Positions 11,736-23,782 of a stretch of 64,000 bases of DNA are shown here, piece after piece. Source of the stretch: Sporobolomyces roseus (taxonomy: Eukaryota > Basidiomycota > Microbotryomycetes > Sporidiobolales > Sporidiobolaceae); assembly GCA_016617785.1 (NCBI GenBank), contig JADILM010000010.1, forward strand, positions 806,001-870,000. The letters are read 5' to 3'. The position numbers and the translations under genes are program-made. The notes below the pieces were generated by a model. The model was not told the DNA's origin. It saw only the letters and a list, made by a program, of their open reading frames with translations, and ran no database searches. Within the stretch, counting starts at the first letter, position 1. Each line of letters begins with the position of its first letter.

Positions 11736-13878
11736 TTAGCGTTTCCCGCTAGATTTCTTCATCCTCCTGTTCTTCTCACTCTTGCTCATCTTCTCTTTCC
11801 TCTTCTCCCGATTCTTCTCCTTGACTTCAGCTCTACGTTTCTGTACGATCACGGCTCAATTTGATCAGCTCGATTCGTGAAGGAGATCAGCGAGAGAGGA
11901 GCAAGAACGTACTTTCTTATCCTCCTTGTCCTCATGTTTCTTCCCTCTCGGTCTCTTCTCCTGTCCTTCCTCACTCCCACCATCACTCCCACTATCACTC
12001 CCACTCTCATCGTCACTCCCTTCCTCCTGTTCGCTCCCTTCTTCAGCCACCCCTCGTTTCTCATCGTCCTCCTTATGAATCTTCGCGACACCCGTAATAT
12101 CAGCATAAATCAAATCCCCTCCCTCACCCCTCAAGACCCGTTGCACATCTCGTTCCGGATCATACACATCATCCAACGCCCGAGGGATATAAGATTGTGC
12201 GAAAACCGCTTCATCCGATTCACTCTGTCTCGTTCCCTTCTTCTTCGTATTCGTTGCGGCTTCCTCTCGATCTCCCTGAGTCTCCTCCAATTTCGAAGGT
12301 TCCTCTTCCTCGTCTTCGCCCTCATCTAATTGATCCAATAACCTCTCAATTTCGACTCTCACATCCTTATCACTCTCCTCCCTATCCTTCACCCAAGTAT
12401 CTCTCGTCACGAATCCGAAAGTCCTCCTCACTCCGAGAGTCTTGACCCCTCGTCGACTAAACCATTCTTCAGCGTTCTTGAGATCGGATCGAAGGAAGTC
12501 GAACGCTGCCGGATGCTCTTGTTCGATCGATTGCGAGACGTCGATGATCCATAAGTGGGAGTCGTGGTAGAGGATATTGTATTCTGAGAAATCTGCGTGT
12601 ACTAATCGACAGCGGTGGAAGAGGATTCGAAGGATTTGGACGACTTCGATGTAAAGTGAGGGGAGGAGGGAGGGTGGGATAGAGGCGTCCTTCAATCGAG
12701 GTGAAGCTCTACAGCGTGCGTGAAGAGGTCAGCAAATCCGTCATTGAGGCAAAAAACGAAGAAGGGAAAAAAGAGGAACGTACTGCCATTCATCTTCCTG
12801 AATGAAATCCATAACAAGTACGTTCTCCCTCACTTCGATCGCTTCCGGAACCCTCAATCCAGCCGTCCTCATCCTCCTCAAATTCCTCAACTCTTTCTCC
12901 GCCCAAAGCCTCACCATTTTCCTCGGATTACTTCTCGCATACCCATTCTTGAACCTAAACTCTCCCGTAACATACCGATCCCGATCCTTGAACACCAGAA
13001 TACTCGTCTTGTAGATCTTCAAGGCTAGGTGTTTCCCCTCTGGACTAACAGCGTGATAAACATTCGCTTCTTTCCCCGTCGAAACACATCCATCTACTCG
13101 ATCCAGTAAACCTCGTCCCAACATCTTGAAGATGATTAACCTCGTACGGGGATCTAGGACTTGTTCGTTCGTAGCTCGATCAGATTTGTCCTTGATTAAA
13201 ATCTTTTCACTTCCTCCCTTTCGAGTCGCAGTTCCTTGAGAATGTAAGGGTTCCAACTGTAATCGATTCGCAAATCTCGTTTGAAGTTGAGTTAATTGAT
13301 CGACTACTTTGTTGGCGTGAGAAGGGTTGCTTCCTCCGGAGTTTGATTCAGTGTTCTGAGCGGTTTGAGAAGCGAGGATAGGTTGTTGTCTTGGTCGATT
13401 TCTAGCGGGGAGGACAGCAGCGGAAGGTTGTTTAGAAGCGGAGGAAGTAGCGGCAGTGGAAGGGACAGCGAGGGAAGGTGAACGAGTTGCGACAACTTGT
13501 TGCTTCATTCGATTATACCGTTTCGTGAAATCTGTGAACGCCATCTCTTCTCGATTAGCTCAGATTATACTCGCAATGTAGAGAGTGCTTACCTCCTGAA
13601 GCGTCTGCCCAATCTTGATCCATAACTTCTCTCAAACCATCTTCTAATCCATACCTCTCCTCTTCCTCCTCTTCGTCGTAGTAATAATCATCCGAATCGT
13701 ACTCTTCTTCTAGTTCCTCTGATACCTCTGGAGCTGTTTGTGATGTTGTTGGAGAGGCAAGGGAGGTTTGTTGATGAGCTTGAGATTCTACAGTCTCATC
13801 ATCGATCCGAGTAAGCGAGGAAGGGTGAGGCGGTATTGAAGGTGCTGTCAAATCATCTGGTGCATCTTCAAACTGCAT
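11736..13878 (-). CDS. RIO1: RIO1 atypical protein kinase, 40S ribosome maturation
   Basis: The N-terminal exon is acidic (a Tyr/Asp/Glu run) and splices to MAFTDFTKRYNRMK. The kinase domain has the RIO-type ATP loop STGKEANVYHA, the lysine in LALKIYKTSILVFK, the signature YVTGEFRFKNGY, the catalytic loop LVHADFSEYNILY and the metal-binding IIDVSQSIEQEHP. RIO1 acts late in cytoplasmic 20S pre-rRNA processing and 40S release of assembly factors. The C terminus has the usual acidic run followed, in the last short exon, by a very basic tail (KRRAEVKEKNREKRKEK) ending at the TAA at 11738-11736. All catalytic residues expected for an active kinase are present. Start and stop fit the family. Confidence 0.93.
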
Positions 13879-14149
13879 TTTGGTAGAAGAGGCGAAAAAT
13901 AGTCGAATGCCGGAGAAAGAGAGAAATTCTTCCCCAAGTCCACCTTTTGAAAACTCGCATTACGAATCTCTCTCTTCTTCCAACCTCACATAAACAGATG
14001 ATCCGAAGAGATACAGTAAGGAACGATTTCAGAGTTTACAAACTTGTCATCGAGAGATTCATTCAGAGATACAGAATTATTCCGCTCTTCGCAAGATATT
14101 CTCCCTTCCCTTCCCCTTCGCCATCTCCTCGTCTCAGATCCTGATTGAA

Positions 14150-14813
14150 TCATGCCTCTGGACTCTCATACATCAACCCTTCCAACCCTTTTGCCTCCTT
14201 GACCGCCCTCTCTCCCTCCCATTCCGTCCCTAACCTAAGTCCGATCACTCCGACTGGTACTGCTCCCCATAAGACCCAATCCAGCGTCTCTCTCCCATCT
14301 GAGGTGTATAGATACAGTAAGTGTAGTGCTGGGAATACGAGAAGGGCGAGGTTGAAGGAAACGGGAGGGAAAGAAGGAGGGAGAGGAATTGAGAGATGTG
14401 CGCGAACGAACGAGAGGAAGAGGAATGGGAGGGTAAAGAAGTAGGACGAAGCGCTTAGGGGAGTCTTGACGAGCAGTAGCCTGTACGATCGGATCGTCTA
14501 CGCTAAGTCGACTACTTTGAGAGAGAGGAAGTAGCGAGAGATTCGCAACGTACAAGATTAATCCAGCTTGTAAAGCGCTCACTAGATTCCTATGTAGTTC
14601 AAGGGATTGTCGTGCTAATTTGACTAGTTCAGATACTGTCTCCTGTTGTTCTACGCTCCTGATACACTCTCAAAAGTGAGTATGACGGCAAACAAAGTGA
14701 GAAAGAGGGGGGAGAGAGAGAAACTGACCTTGTTTATCTAGGATTTGTACTGGTGTATCATCTGATGGTTCATCTAATTCTTGTGTATATCCACGTCGCG
14801 TTCGAAGTTCCAT
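14150..14813 (-). CDS. Small multi-pass membrane protein, unknown function
   Basis: Three exons (14813-14729, 14650-14554, 14480-14150) sum to 513 nt, 170 aa. The N-terminal 50 residues are polar and helical (ETVSELVKLARQSLELHRNL). Three or four hydrophobic segments follow: ALQAGLILLLLV, YFFTLPFLFLSFV, FNLALLVFPALHLLYLY and LDWVLWGAVPVGVIGL. The tail is charged (EWEGERAVKEAK). The second exon junction (donor GTACGTT) is needed to keep the hydrophobic frame. I do not recognise the family; an ER or nuclear-envelope protein is possible, but that is a guess. The start lies 107 bp from the MOB1 start on the opposite strand. Confidence 0.65.
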
Positions 14814-14919
14814 CTCAACACTGTTGAAAGTGTAAGAGTTTGAATCGAAACTCTCTCTCTCTCTCTCCTTCCTCTTACTCCCGAATATCAATCTCGCTTC
14901 GGTTACTCACTCATAGGAT
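14814..14919. promoter_or_regulatory. Divergent promoter, membrane protein / MOB1
   Basis: A 106-bp space between two ATGs on opposite strands, with a CT-rich run (near 14851-14875). Such a short shared promoter suggests co-expression or mutual interference. Confidence 0.5.
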
Positions 14920-16238
14920 ATGTCTTTCTTCGGTACAGTAGGAGGTGCATTGTAAGTACCCCTTTCAAACGCGTTCCATTCCCTGATCTCGAAGAAATCA
15001 ATCAATCAACACGAACCCCCTTTCCCCCCTCTCTCGTGAAACAGTGGTGCAAAGAATAGAACGTTCAAACCAAGGAGAACCCAACAAGATAATTCGACGA
15101 GAGCTTATCAATTGAAAAAGTGAGTTCACCTTAAACCCCCCTCTCTTTGAATCTTCGGGAGGAATGAGGAGTCATTGACGAGTGTGGGTCTCGATGATAT
15201 AGATATGCCGATGCTACGTACGTTCAGATTGCTCGTTTCTATCCCTTGCGAGATCAAGCAGGCTGATATACGTAGAGTTTGAACAGTTTGGGTTCAGGAA
15301 ATTTGAGATTGGCAGTTATGCTACCAGAGGGAGAGGATTTGAATGAATGGTTAGCGGTCAACAGTGAGTCTCGTCGTCACTATCAGTACACCGCAAGAAC
15401 AAGGACTGATAGGCTGTCGAGGCTACAGCCGTCGATTTCTTCAATCAATTAAACATGCTCGTACGCCCTTCTTACTCTTCTCATCACCTCCCGCGATTGA
15501 TGATTTGAGCACGAGGATATAGTATGGCTGCATCACAGAGTTCTGTACGAAAGAAGAATGTCCAGTCATGTCTGCAGGAGCCAGGTTCGAATATCATTGG
15601 CAAGACGGAGTCAATTTCAAGAAACCTACTAAAGTATCCGCTCCTGGTACATCATCTCCTCTCACTCTGTATTCATCAGAATTGCTGCTAATACAGAACG
15701 GGCAAGTGTGTAGAATACGTGGATTATTTGATGGATTGGGTACAGAAACAATTAGACGACGACGCAATCTTCCCTTCACAACCAGGTACATCGGTCTCTT
15801 CTCCCTATCCTCCGTTGATCTCGGAGCTGATAGAATGTCGAGATGCTGTGCAGGTGTTCCATTCCCTAAGAATTTCAACTCGACTGTGAAATCCATCGTG
15901 AGGAGATTGTTCAGAGTTTACGCCCATCTCTACAATCACCACTTCGCGATCCTTTGTGCTCTATCTATCGAAGGTACGCTCCCGCTCCTTGTCAGGCTAT
16001 GCTGAGAGTATCGACTGAGGAGGGTCTCGATGTGAACAGCTCACATCAATACTTCATATCGACATTTCTTACTATTCGTCACAGAGGTACGCTTCTCTCC
16101 TCGCCCCTATCTCGGTCCCGGAGTGCTGATAGTAGCTTGCGCGAGTACGCACAGTTCAATTTGATCGAGAAGAAAGAATTGGCACCTTTGTCAGAGTTGA
16201 ACGAATCAATCCTCTCGAATCAAGTACCTACGAAATGA
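14920..16238 (+). CDS. MOB1: MOB1 kinase activator (Mob1/phocein family)
   Basis: Ten exons sum to 678 nt, 225 aa: 14920-14951, 15045-15119, 15203-15217, 15287-15363, 15429-15460, 15523-15646, 15714-15785, 15854-15973, 16040-16086 and 16155-16238. The third is only 15 nt. The protein starts MSFFGTVGGAFGAKNRTFKP and has the family core LPEGEDLNEWLAVN, FFNQLNMLYG and CTKEECPVMSAG. The zinc site is formed by the two Cys of CTKEEC and the two His of HLYNHH. The C-terminal TSYRHFLLFVTEF is also typical. Mob1 binds and activates NDR/LATS kinases (Dbf2, Cbk1 type) in mitotic exit and septation. The length matches the family. Confidence 0.95.
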
Positions 16239-16569
16239 TCGCTCTCTCTCTCTCTCGACATAGACACTCTTTCCCTCGCATTCTCTTTCTATCTCTCTCT
16301 GTACTAGCTCTCGATATCGCATCCCTAATTCTCGTTTCGCTCTTCTCTTCTCTCCTTTTTTTTGACATCCTTCACTCAACAATTCTTTCGATTTTCTTGC
16401 CTTCTCGTCTCTTTTGCGCTCAAACTTTGTCGTAGCTCGTTCTTCCTGTACTGATCCCTCTCTTCTCTCTGTCCTGTTTGTCGAAATTTGGGACGAGTCG
16501 AAGTCAATTTGTGATCGGTCTCTCTCTTCTCTCTTTCCCCTCCCACTTTTCACTCAACTCTCCAACAAA
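16239..16569. promoter_or_regulatory. Pyrimidine-rich promoter of the polymerase delta small-subunit gene
   Basis: About 330 bp almost entirely of CT-rich sequence on the + strand (repeated TCTCTCT and TTTCTCT blocks). CT tracts of this kind sit before several genes in this window and are common core-promoter sequence in basidiomycetes. Confidence 0.45.
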
Positions 16570-17343
16570 ATGCCCACTAAATCTCGTTCCTCAACTTCCA
16601 AAGCCGCTAGTGCACCTAAAGAGCTCGCTTTCGCTTCCTCCAAGCGTTCCACCTCTTTACCCTCGAAATCCAAATCTGGAAAAGCCACCTCAACTTCCAC
16701 CTCTCCAGGAAAAGGACAGAAGAAGACTAGTGAATTGAGTGGATTGTATCAGAGGTTGTACAAGGATGCAAAGAAACGTATGGGACCTGCTAGTAAGTTT
16801 CTTCTCGTCTTTCACTCAACTCCTAAGATCGAGAGAACAGAGGACGAGGCAAAGTGACCTCACTTTTTCCGAGAAATTCGAGAACTGATGAAGTGTCGGA
16901 CGAGGGAGAATAGTTCATAGAGATGGTATGGACGATGTAGAGATCATTTTAAGGCAGTTCGACCAGCAGGAAGAATTCGGTCCTTGTTCGAGAATCAGGT
17001 GAGTTTTCAGTCTCTTCTCTCTAGCTCTTCTTCAGCGAAGAAGTGAGGGACTGATGTGTCGTAATCGGTGACATGAGCAGCCGATTGGAGAGGTTCGAAA
17101 GAGCAGAGAAATTGGGATTGAACCCGGATCCAGAGGTAAGATCCTCTTTTCTCTTCGCAACTGTTCTTTCCCCCTCTTCTTTCCGTTGAACGATCTGACA
17201 TTGACGACGAGTTGTGAGCGTGTGACTAGATCGGCGATATCTTGAGGAGTGAAGAAGGAAGGAGTAGGAAAGAATACAGTGAATCAGTATTCCAAAGTTC
17301 GTTTTCTTGTTTCCTCTCAGCTCGATCAAGGCAAGCTAGCTAA
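16570..17343 (+). CDS. DNA polymerase delta small subunit (POLD4/Cdm1 family)
   Basis: Four exons (16570-16792, 16914-16998, 17081-17135, 17230-17343) sum to 477 nt, 158 aa. The N terminus is basic and Ser/Lys-rich. The conserved core is LRQFDQQEEFGPCSRISRLE followed by RFERAEKLGLNPDPEI, which matches the POLD4 signature (Phe-Asp, a Tyr/Phe-Gly-Pro-Cys, Arg-Leu-x-Arg, GLxPxPE). This subunit stabilises the replicative polymerase and is absent from Saccharomyces cerevisiae but present as Cdm1 in fission yeast. The last exon could end a little differently, because its final codons look poorly conserved. Confidence 0.82.
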
Positions 17344-18049
17344 CATTTCATCGTCTCGGAACAGTTTGATTTCCTCGAAACCTCTATCATCGCTTGAATC
17401 CTCCCTTCCGCTCGATCTCGTCTCGTTTTCTTTTGTTGTCCATTCCCCTTCCCCCGTCCAACCCTTCCCTTCACTTTACCTCCGTCGTCTGATCTCAGAT
17501 CGCTGTGCATAATCTTCCCCCCTTCCTCCCGTTCACGAATCTCGCTCAATCAGTACCCTTCCTCTCTCTCTAGCGACGAAATTTGCTTTTACTACTTTCC
17601 ATTTCCTCTAGTTTTCCTTAGATACCCCACCTTCGCGCAATCGATTAGTTCAGTACCCTCACTTCCTTGATTCTTGATTCTGTCAACTCTCAATCAGGTT
17701 CGTACGGACATTCGGACTCAGTGTGGAGAGTTACTGATGGAAATTTGGCGATTCCTCTCTTTTTCCTTCCTTCTCTTCGCTGGTCCTCATCCCGCTTTCG
17801 ATGCTTGAAACACCTACTCGGTCAATCACCAAATGTTGCTGCTGCTAGTCTCGGAAAGCTTCGTATCGCTCTTGCCATTCCAGTTGATTGGCTTCTGCCC
17901 CTTCACTTGGAGGACGTGACAGTCCGACCGACACCTGAGAAGAAGCTATGTACAAGTTACAGAACTGATTGAGAATGTTACGGAAATCGAGGCCCGGAAA
18001 CAGATTAATATGGTATGTCTAGGTATGTAAGCGAATGCGAAATCTGAGC
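17344..18049. other. Intergenic, possible unrecognised small spliced gene
   Basis: About 700 bp between polymerase delta small subunit and the convergent transporter. One segment, after a CAG acceptor at 17919-17921, reads in frame as a helical peptide (SYVQVTELIENVTEIEARKQ) ending MVCLGM at a TAA near 18028-18030. I cannot build convincing upstream exons, so I do not call a gene. The rest is CT-rich. Confidence 0.3.
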
Positions 18050-20563
18050 TCAAGCTCCCTCCGCTCTTGCAGTCTCTCCCTCAGCTTCAACCACCGACTT
18101 GTCCTTCTTCTCCTCGTCGGAGAGCGAAGCGATAGCAGTTCCTCCTTCGAGATCTCGTTCTGAAGAAGCGGTCTTGTCCTCTGTCTTCTTTGGCGGTTTG
18201 ATGTTGATGTCTTTGATGAAGATGGCGGATAGGGTAGCGAGGACTACGTATACATAACGACATTCATTGAGAAGCTGTTGTGTAGAAGAAAGACAAGAGC
18301 GCTCACGGAAGAATGCGACAGTGATCACGAAGACGACATCCAAACTTTTGACGTATGCTTTGATCGCACCAGTTCGAACAGCATTCGGAAGCTCCCAGAT
18401 CTTGAGAGGCGACTCTTCAATGAGCTGTAGATCGAAGAGGTCAGCGAAGTCGATGAGCGAAAGAAGGAGGACTTACTTCTAAGGGTGCGTCGGGAGCGAA
18501 CTTGCGGAAGTTCTGACCGAGTTGAGTGGATAACGTAGCTTGACCGATCGCCAGAGAGATAGTACCCCCTAAGAATTGAGCAAACGACGCAGTACCGGTG
18601 GCCTGTCAAACGTAAAGAGCCAAACCGGATTAACGGGTACAGACTGAAAATCGGAAGGGGCAAAGCTCACCTGTCCGACAAGACGAGGAGTATCTTTGAA
18701 CTCGGCTTGCACTGTCAGAGAGATCGTTCAGTCAGCGAATGACAGGCAAAACGAGAAAGAATCGGAAATAGGAACACTCACTCGCGAAGAGAGACATTTG
18801 GAGAGGGATACCGAGTCCGACTCCTGCCAGAATCTGATAGCCAATAATGTTCGCTGGAGATCGAGAAAGATTTTTCAGTTAGTCGGATCAGGTATGGGGA
18901 GAAATGATCGAAAAACTCACCATTCGGCGTCGAAGACGAAAGAGTGTATAGAAGTCCAGCTCCAATCGCTCCGGGTAGGGGTCCCAGGACGAGGAAAGGC
19001 TTGTAGTGTCCCCACGCTCCAACAATACGTCCAGTAGCGATGACGCTGATGACCGTCGCCAACATCAAAGGCAAAATATCTATGCCACTCTTTGTGGCCG
19101 TGTGGTGTTTTGCGGCTTGATAAAAGATTGGTAGGTAGTAGGTGTGTAGCATCATGGAGCAACGAGTCATGAAGGCGGTCACGCAAATCATGTAGATTGA
19201 GAACGACTTGAAGATCTTTGGCGGAACGAGAGCCCTGTCGTCGAGGTAGCGCTGCCAGAAGACCATGGCGACGAAGCATACCGCGGCAACAATAAAACAC
19301 TGTGAGAGCAGAGCGAAATGTCAATATCTGAGAAAGAATAAAGGTGCGGAAGAGAGGAAACTTACAGCGATGACAGCTCCATCACTCCAGGGTTTCTGAT
19401 TCCCTCCCCATTGTAGAGCGAGTACGAGTGAGGTGACTCCACCGAGAACGAGTGCACCTCCGAGCCAATCCATACGAGCGGTTTGAAGGAGAAGATCTCG
19501 TGGGGAACGTTTTTCGAGATCGGCACCCATAGGAGGAGCGGCTTTGAGCAGGAGGAAGACTACGGTAAATGACACGGCACCGATTGGAAGATTGATGTAG
19601 AAGACCCAGCGCCAGCTGACGTGATCAGTGAGAGCTCCACCTGTGCGAAAATCAAGATATCAGCAAACTTGCGAGAGATACATGAGACGGATAGCTATGA
19701 GACGGATAGCTTTGCGAGAGATACATGAGACGGATAGCTTTGCGACATACCGATCAAGGGGCCGATGATAGAAGAGATTCCGAATACAGCTCCGAATGCT
19801 CCGAAGAGCTTCGGTCGATCTTCGAGTAGCGTAACTTGAGCGAGGATTGATAGCATCGAAATCTGCGGTTTAATGCCGAGTCGAGTAAGCGACTGTCGAT
19901 TAATAGCCCTGGAGACTGGACTACATCATAGCCAGGTCAAAGCGGGACTTACAAATATCGATGCAGCTCCGACTCCAGACACCGCGCGTCCCACAATAAC
20001 GGCGTAGATATTCTGAGCTGATCCGCAAACGGCAGAGCCGATCTCAAAGACCGTGATCCCCGACAGTAGACACCACTTGGCAGGATAGATGCGAAGGACT
20101 TGTCCAAAGATCAAGAGGAACGCTGTCTGCGTGAGGACAAATGCGCTGCTGACCCAACCTTGCTTATCAAAAGCGTTAAAGGAACTGGCGATGGTCGGAA
20201 GAGAGGATGCGAGAATCGTTTGGCTGTGAGCGGAGCCGGAAAGCGAAAATTGGGAGAGTGTCAGCGATCGCTCTCGGTACAAACGCCTCCTCGCCTCGGC
20301 AGGGGAGGGTATGAGGAGAATGGAGGGAGTGCTTACTCGAGAGCGACCAACAGGAGAGACAGCAACATCGCAACAAATACGACAGCTAGTTTCTTGCCTC
20401 GTAGAATGTAGGTCAAATCCGGACCCGGCTTCTCGGCATCGTTCGTAGCAGAGGTGTCGACTGGAGCTGTGATCTTGCTCGAAGTTGTTGAGAGACGACG
20501 GTCGGAGTTTGCGATAGTTTGCGAATTTTGGTCCTCCTTTTCGACCTGAGGGAGAGCTGACAT
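18050..20563 (-). CDS. MFS drug:H+ antiporter, DHA2 (14-TM) type
   Basis: A multi-exon transporter starting at MSALPQVEKE (ATG 20563-20561). After about 60 polar residues the first membrane segment is KKLAVVFVAMLLSLLLVALE, directly followed by QTILASSLPTIA, which matches the DHA2 motif D/E-x-T-I-x-x-x-A-L-P. The second conserved region is IVGRAVSGVGAAS, then [25 protein letters not shown], the motif C region of exporters (given here in parts). Later helices include LGGALVLGGVTSLVLAL and GLGIPLQMSLFA. The tail is acidic and charged. The likely role is efflux of small molecules across the plasma membrane; the substrate cannot be read from sequence. One intron contains a tandem duplication (19671-19743). 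Confidence 0.88.
19671..19743. repeat. Imperfect tandem repeat inside transporter intron
   Basis: The unit GCGAGAGATACATGAGACGG plus ATAGCT occurs at 19671-19696 and again at 19714-19739, with a partial copy (ATGAGACGGATAGCTTT) between them. All copies lie between an exon donor and acceptor of the DHA2 transporter gene, so coding sequence is not affected. Confidence 0.85.
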
Positions 20564-21356
20564 GGTTTGATAGGGTTGAGCGAAGTTAAGGAAGGAAGGA
20601 AGAGTGTCGGCAGGAATAGAAGGAGAGAAGTAGAAGGAAGAGGGAGTAGAGTCAAGTCGATTGAACCAAAAAAAATAGAGACGGCTCCGCGTGTCAAAAA
20701 CGCTCCGCCGAAAGCCTCCGCGTCCCCTTTCCTGCCATTCGATGACCTGTTCCTCCTTCAATCTTGCCGAATCGATTGTAGTCGTAAGCGGGAAAATACG
20801 GCGGAAACGGCAGAAGGAAACGGGGCTGTCAACTAAGCAGTGAGGTTGAGAAGGGAAAACGGAGGAGCTGGACGAGACGGCGGCAAAGCTGCTCTGGAAA
20901 CGGTAGAAGCCGTTCAGAAAGGAGAAGTTCGAAGCAACAAAGTGAGGTCTAGGGAAGCAAGAGAGAGTCACTCCTCCTCCTCCTCCTCCTCCTCGGCTTT
21001 GAAAACCAACGCCCAGCAAAAGTTCGTTTCGGCCTTCTTCCTTCCGATTGGAACGTAAGCGAGATGATCTTTCCCCCTACTTCGGTTACACTATGCTCGT
21101 TCTTTGCGATAGAGACTTGAACGAAACTGTCCGAATCTGCGAACTCGACGAATTTCGCAAGCTGATGAGCTTAAGTCATCCAGCTGCAGCGATCACAGTG
21201 CGACGGTCATGCGAGGATAGATCTCCGCTAGTCCACAGCGACAACGAAACAAATGCGAGAACGAAAGACAACGAAAAACTGATGTTTCGTTTTGCAATGT
21301 CGAGAGAGACGTATGTATTTACAACAACTAAGTAACAGGTACTTTCGAAAGGCCGA
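20564..21356. other. Promoter region of DHA2 transporter and 3' region of ADH gene
   Basis: About 790 bp without a supported gene. It carries a (TCC)n microsatellite at about 20971-20993 and GA-rich segments. Both flanking genes are on the minus strand. Confidence 0.5.
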
Positions 21357-23400
21357 TTAAGCGTTGATGTCTTGCTTGAGAACGTAGCTGTCAACGAGGA
21401 GGAAAGAGTCAGCAAAACCCAAAAGTGAAAGAGAAGAAACGAAAAGCGCACCGGTAGCGAACCGAGTTGTCTTTGACACCTTGAACACCTTTTCCTACGT
21501 CCTTCATGGGGATGACCTGCTTCCAAGTCTTGATTCCCTTCTCAGCGGCGAGCTTGAGCATAGCGTTGGCCTCCTTCTTCGAACCGATGTGGTTGACAGA
21601 GATCGAGGCACCGTTGCCTGCGAGAGTCTGGGATTGGAACCTATCAGGAGAGAAGATACGGGTTAGCAGGTGTAGCTCAAGTCACTTTGAGGGTATTTCC
21701 GGAACGCACTTGAATCTGCGAAAAATGAAAATCATGGTTAGCTCGACCATCTTTCGAGGGAATGAGACAGATCAACGTACTCATCATCAGGCATGGCGCA
21801 AATGTGAAGGTTTCCGTTCACGTTGAGCGTGGAGATGATCTCATCGAGTGGCATCTTGCTGGCAATGTCGATAGTTGAAAGAACATAGTCGAACTTCAAA
21901 GCGAGGGGTTCTTGCCATTTCTCGTCGGCAGTGCAAACGAAATCGGTAGCTCCCATCTTGAGCGCGTCCTCCTTCTTGTTAGCTTGGTGGGAGAGTACAG
22001 TGACTTCAGCTCCCATGGCGGCGGCGAACATGACAGCTGTTTCGACAAAGAGGATGCATTAGCCTGTGTTTCGTGCTGAATATGTCGGAGACCGGAGAGC
22101 GATGATACGGTAGCGCGGCGTTGTGGTGCGGACAGTTTTGGGGGCAATGGTGGGAAGGGGGAAAATGGAGGAAAAAAGCGAGGGAAGGAGAAAAAGAAGT
22201 CTGAAGCTTACCGAAGTGACCGAGACCTCCGAGACCAGCGATGGCGACCTTGTGGCCAGACTTGACACCCCATCGGTACATAGGACCGAAAACCTGCACG
22301 GGATACAAAGCGGGTCAATGATCGAAAACAGGAAGAAGGCGGAGAAGGATGGCATTATCGATGATGCGAGGGAGAAGGAGCTTACAGTGAGACCAGCGCA
22401 CATCATACTAGTGATCGAGTGAAGCAGAACGGATGGAGAAGTTGTTAAGAAGAGGATGAACGAAGAAATCGGTTACAGACGAGGAGTGCAAAGACTGTCA
22501 GCGTTCGCGCGCTCGGCTATCAGATGTCGCAGAAGACTGTAGACATACGGTGCAGCGTCGTCGAGAGCGAGCTCATCGGGGATCTTGAACACAAATTGCT
22601 CGGTGGCTCGAATAGCAGTAGCGTAACCTCCGTGAGCGAGAACACCGTCAGGGTACTTTGCGCCGTAGGTATCGACCGACTTGGGACAGTAGTTCTCGTT
22701 GTCGGACTATATTTGGGAGTTAGAGATCAGTTGAAATTTCTTGAGGTAGATTCTCGAAGAGGGAAAGAGACTCACACCGCAGGGCTTGCATTTACCGCAG
22801 CTCCATACTTGAGCTCCGACTCCGACTCTGGAAAGCGAGTAAGGAAGAGAGCGAGAGTCGAACGGCGAGGCAGAAGAGAGCAGAATTTTCAGATCGTCAG
22901 CTACGAATTCTCAAGAACCGACGTGAAACAGCCGAAGGTGACGGCGCGTAGGAGCACGTGAAGCTCGTTCCTTGAGAAGTAGTGAAAAGAGAAGGGCGAC
23001 TAACCGGTCTCCAACCTTGAATTCGCTAACTTTCGAACCGACCTTTTGAACGGTACCAGTGATTTCGTGTCCTGAGATGAGAGGAAGTGGAATTTCTCCC
23101 CCTACTCATTCAGACAGGTCAGTAATGGATCTGAGAAGCTGAAGCGGTCATAACTCACATCCACCAGTCTGTAAACGATGAACACGAAACAGGATTAGTT
23201 CAGGTAACTCTCAAGAGCACGAGGCAGAAATTTTGAATCACGATAGTATGAACATCGGATCCGCAGATACCGCAGTATTGAATGGCGATGTCTACATCGT
23301 ATTCATCGGCGGTCTTAGGCTTGAAGTCGATGACCTTGAACTCCGTCCAACGCTGAACGTCGTGCACGGCGTATCCTTTGAATTCGAGTTCGGAAGACAT
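21357..23400 (-). CDS. Zinc-dependent alcohol dehydrogenase, cinnamyl/ADH6-like, NADP-type
   Basis: A gene of about eight exons, starting MSSELEFKGYAVHDVQRW (23400) and ending KQDINA at 21357. The catalytic zinc site is YCGICGSDVHT with GHE in PLISGHEITGTV. The structural zinc site is CGKCKPC plus the Cys of ENYCP. The cofactor-binding glycine motif is VAIAGLGGLGH. This is medium-chain dehydrogenase architecture, closest to the fungal ADH6/ADH7 class that reduces aldehydes with NADPH. The segment HICAMPDDE before the last third and the C-terminal VNHIGSKKEANAMLKLA are also typical. It is probably cytosolic, since no targeting peptide is visible. All zinc ligands are present. Confidence 0.92.
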
Positions 23401-23782
23401 GATGTAGTTGTTGTGTAGAGTTTCTGTGGGAAAGAAAAGTGGGGAGAAGGGAGAGAAGGGACGAAAAGAAGTCGAAATCGTGGTCGGTCAGTGAGTGACG
23501 CACCAAAGTTCCTTCCTGAATGAATCCCTTCCGATTTCTAACCGAACGAGCGACGACGCGCGAGAACCGAATTACGCTAGGTAGAACCTCCACATGTCCG
23601 GTAGATCGCTCAACGAAACCGATCGAACGAAAACCTTAAAAATCGATCGACTCCCGCTCTCCCTCTCTCTCACAAATCTGTCTTGACGAAAGCGAAACAA
23701 GCTTGTAATTTAATTCACAGCAACAAATGAAAACGAAAGAGAGAGTATCCGAGAGACGTACAAAAAGGAACACGAAAATTGA
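23401..23782. other. Promoter of ADH gene and 3' region of Zn2Cys6 gene
   Basis: About 380 bp, no gene seen. A CT/GA-rich stretch near 23655-23675 lies about 260 bp upstream of the ADH start. Confidence 0.45.
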
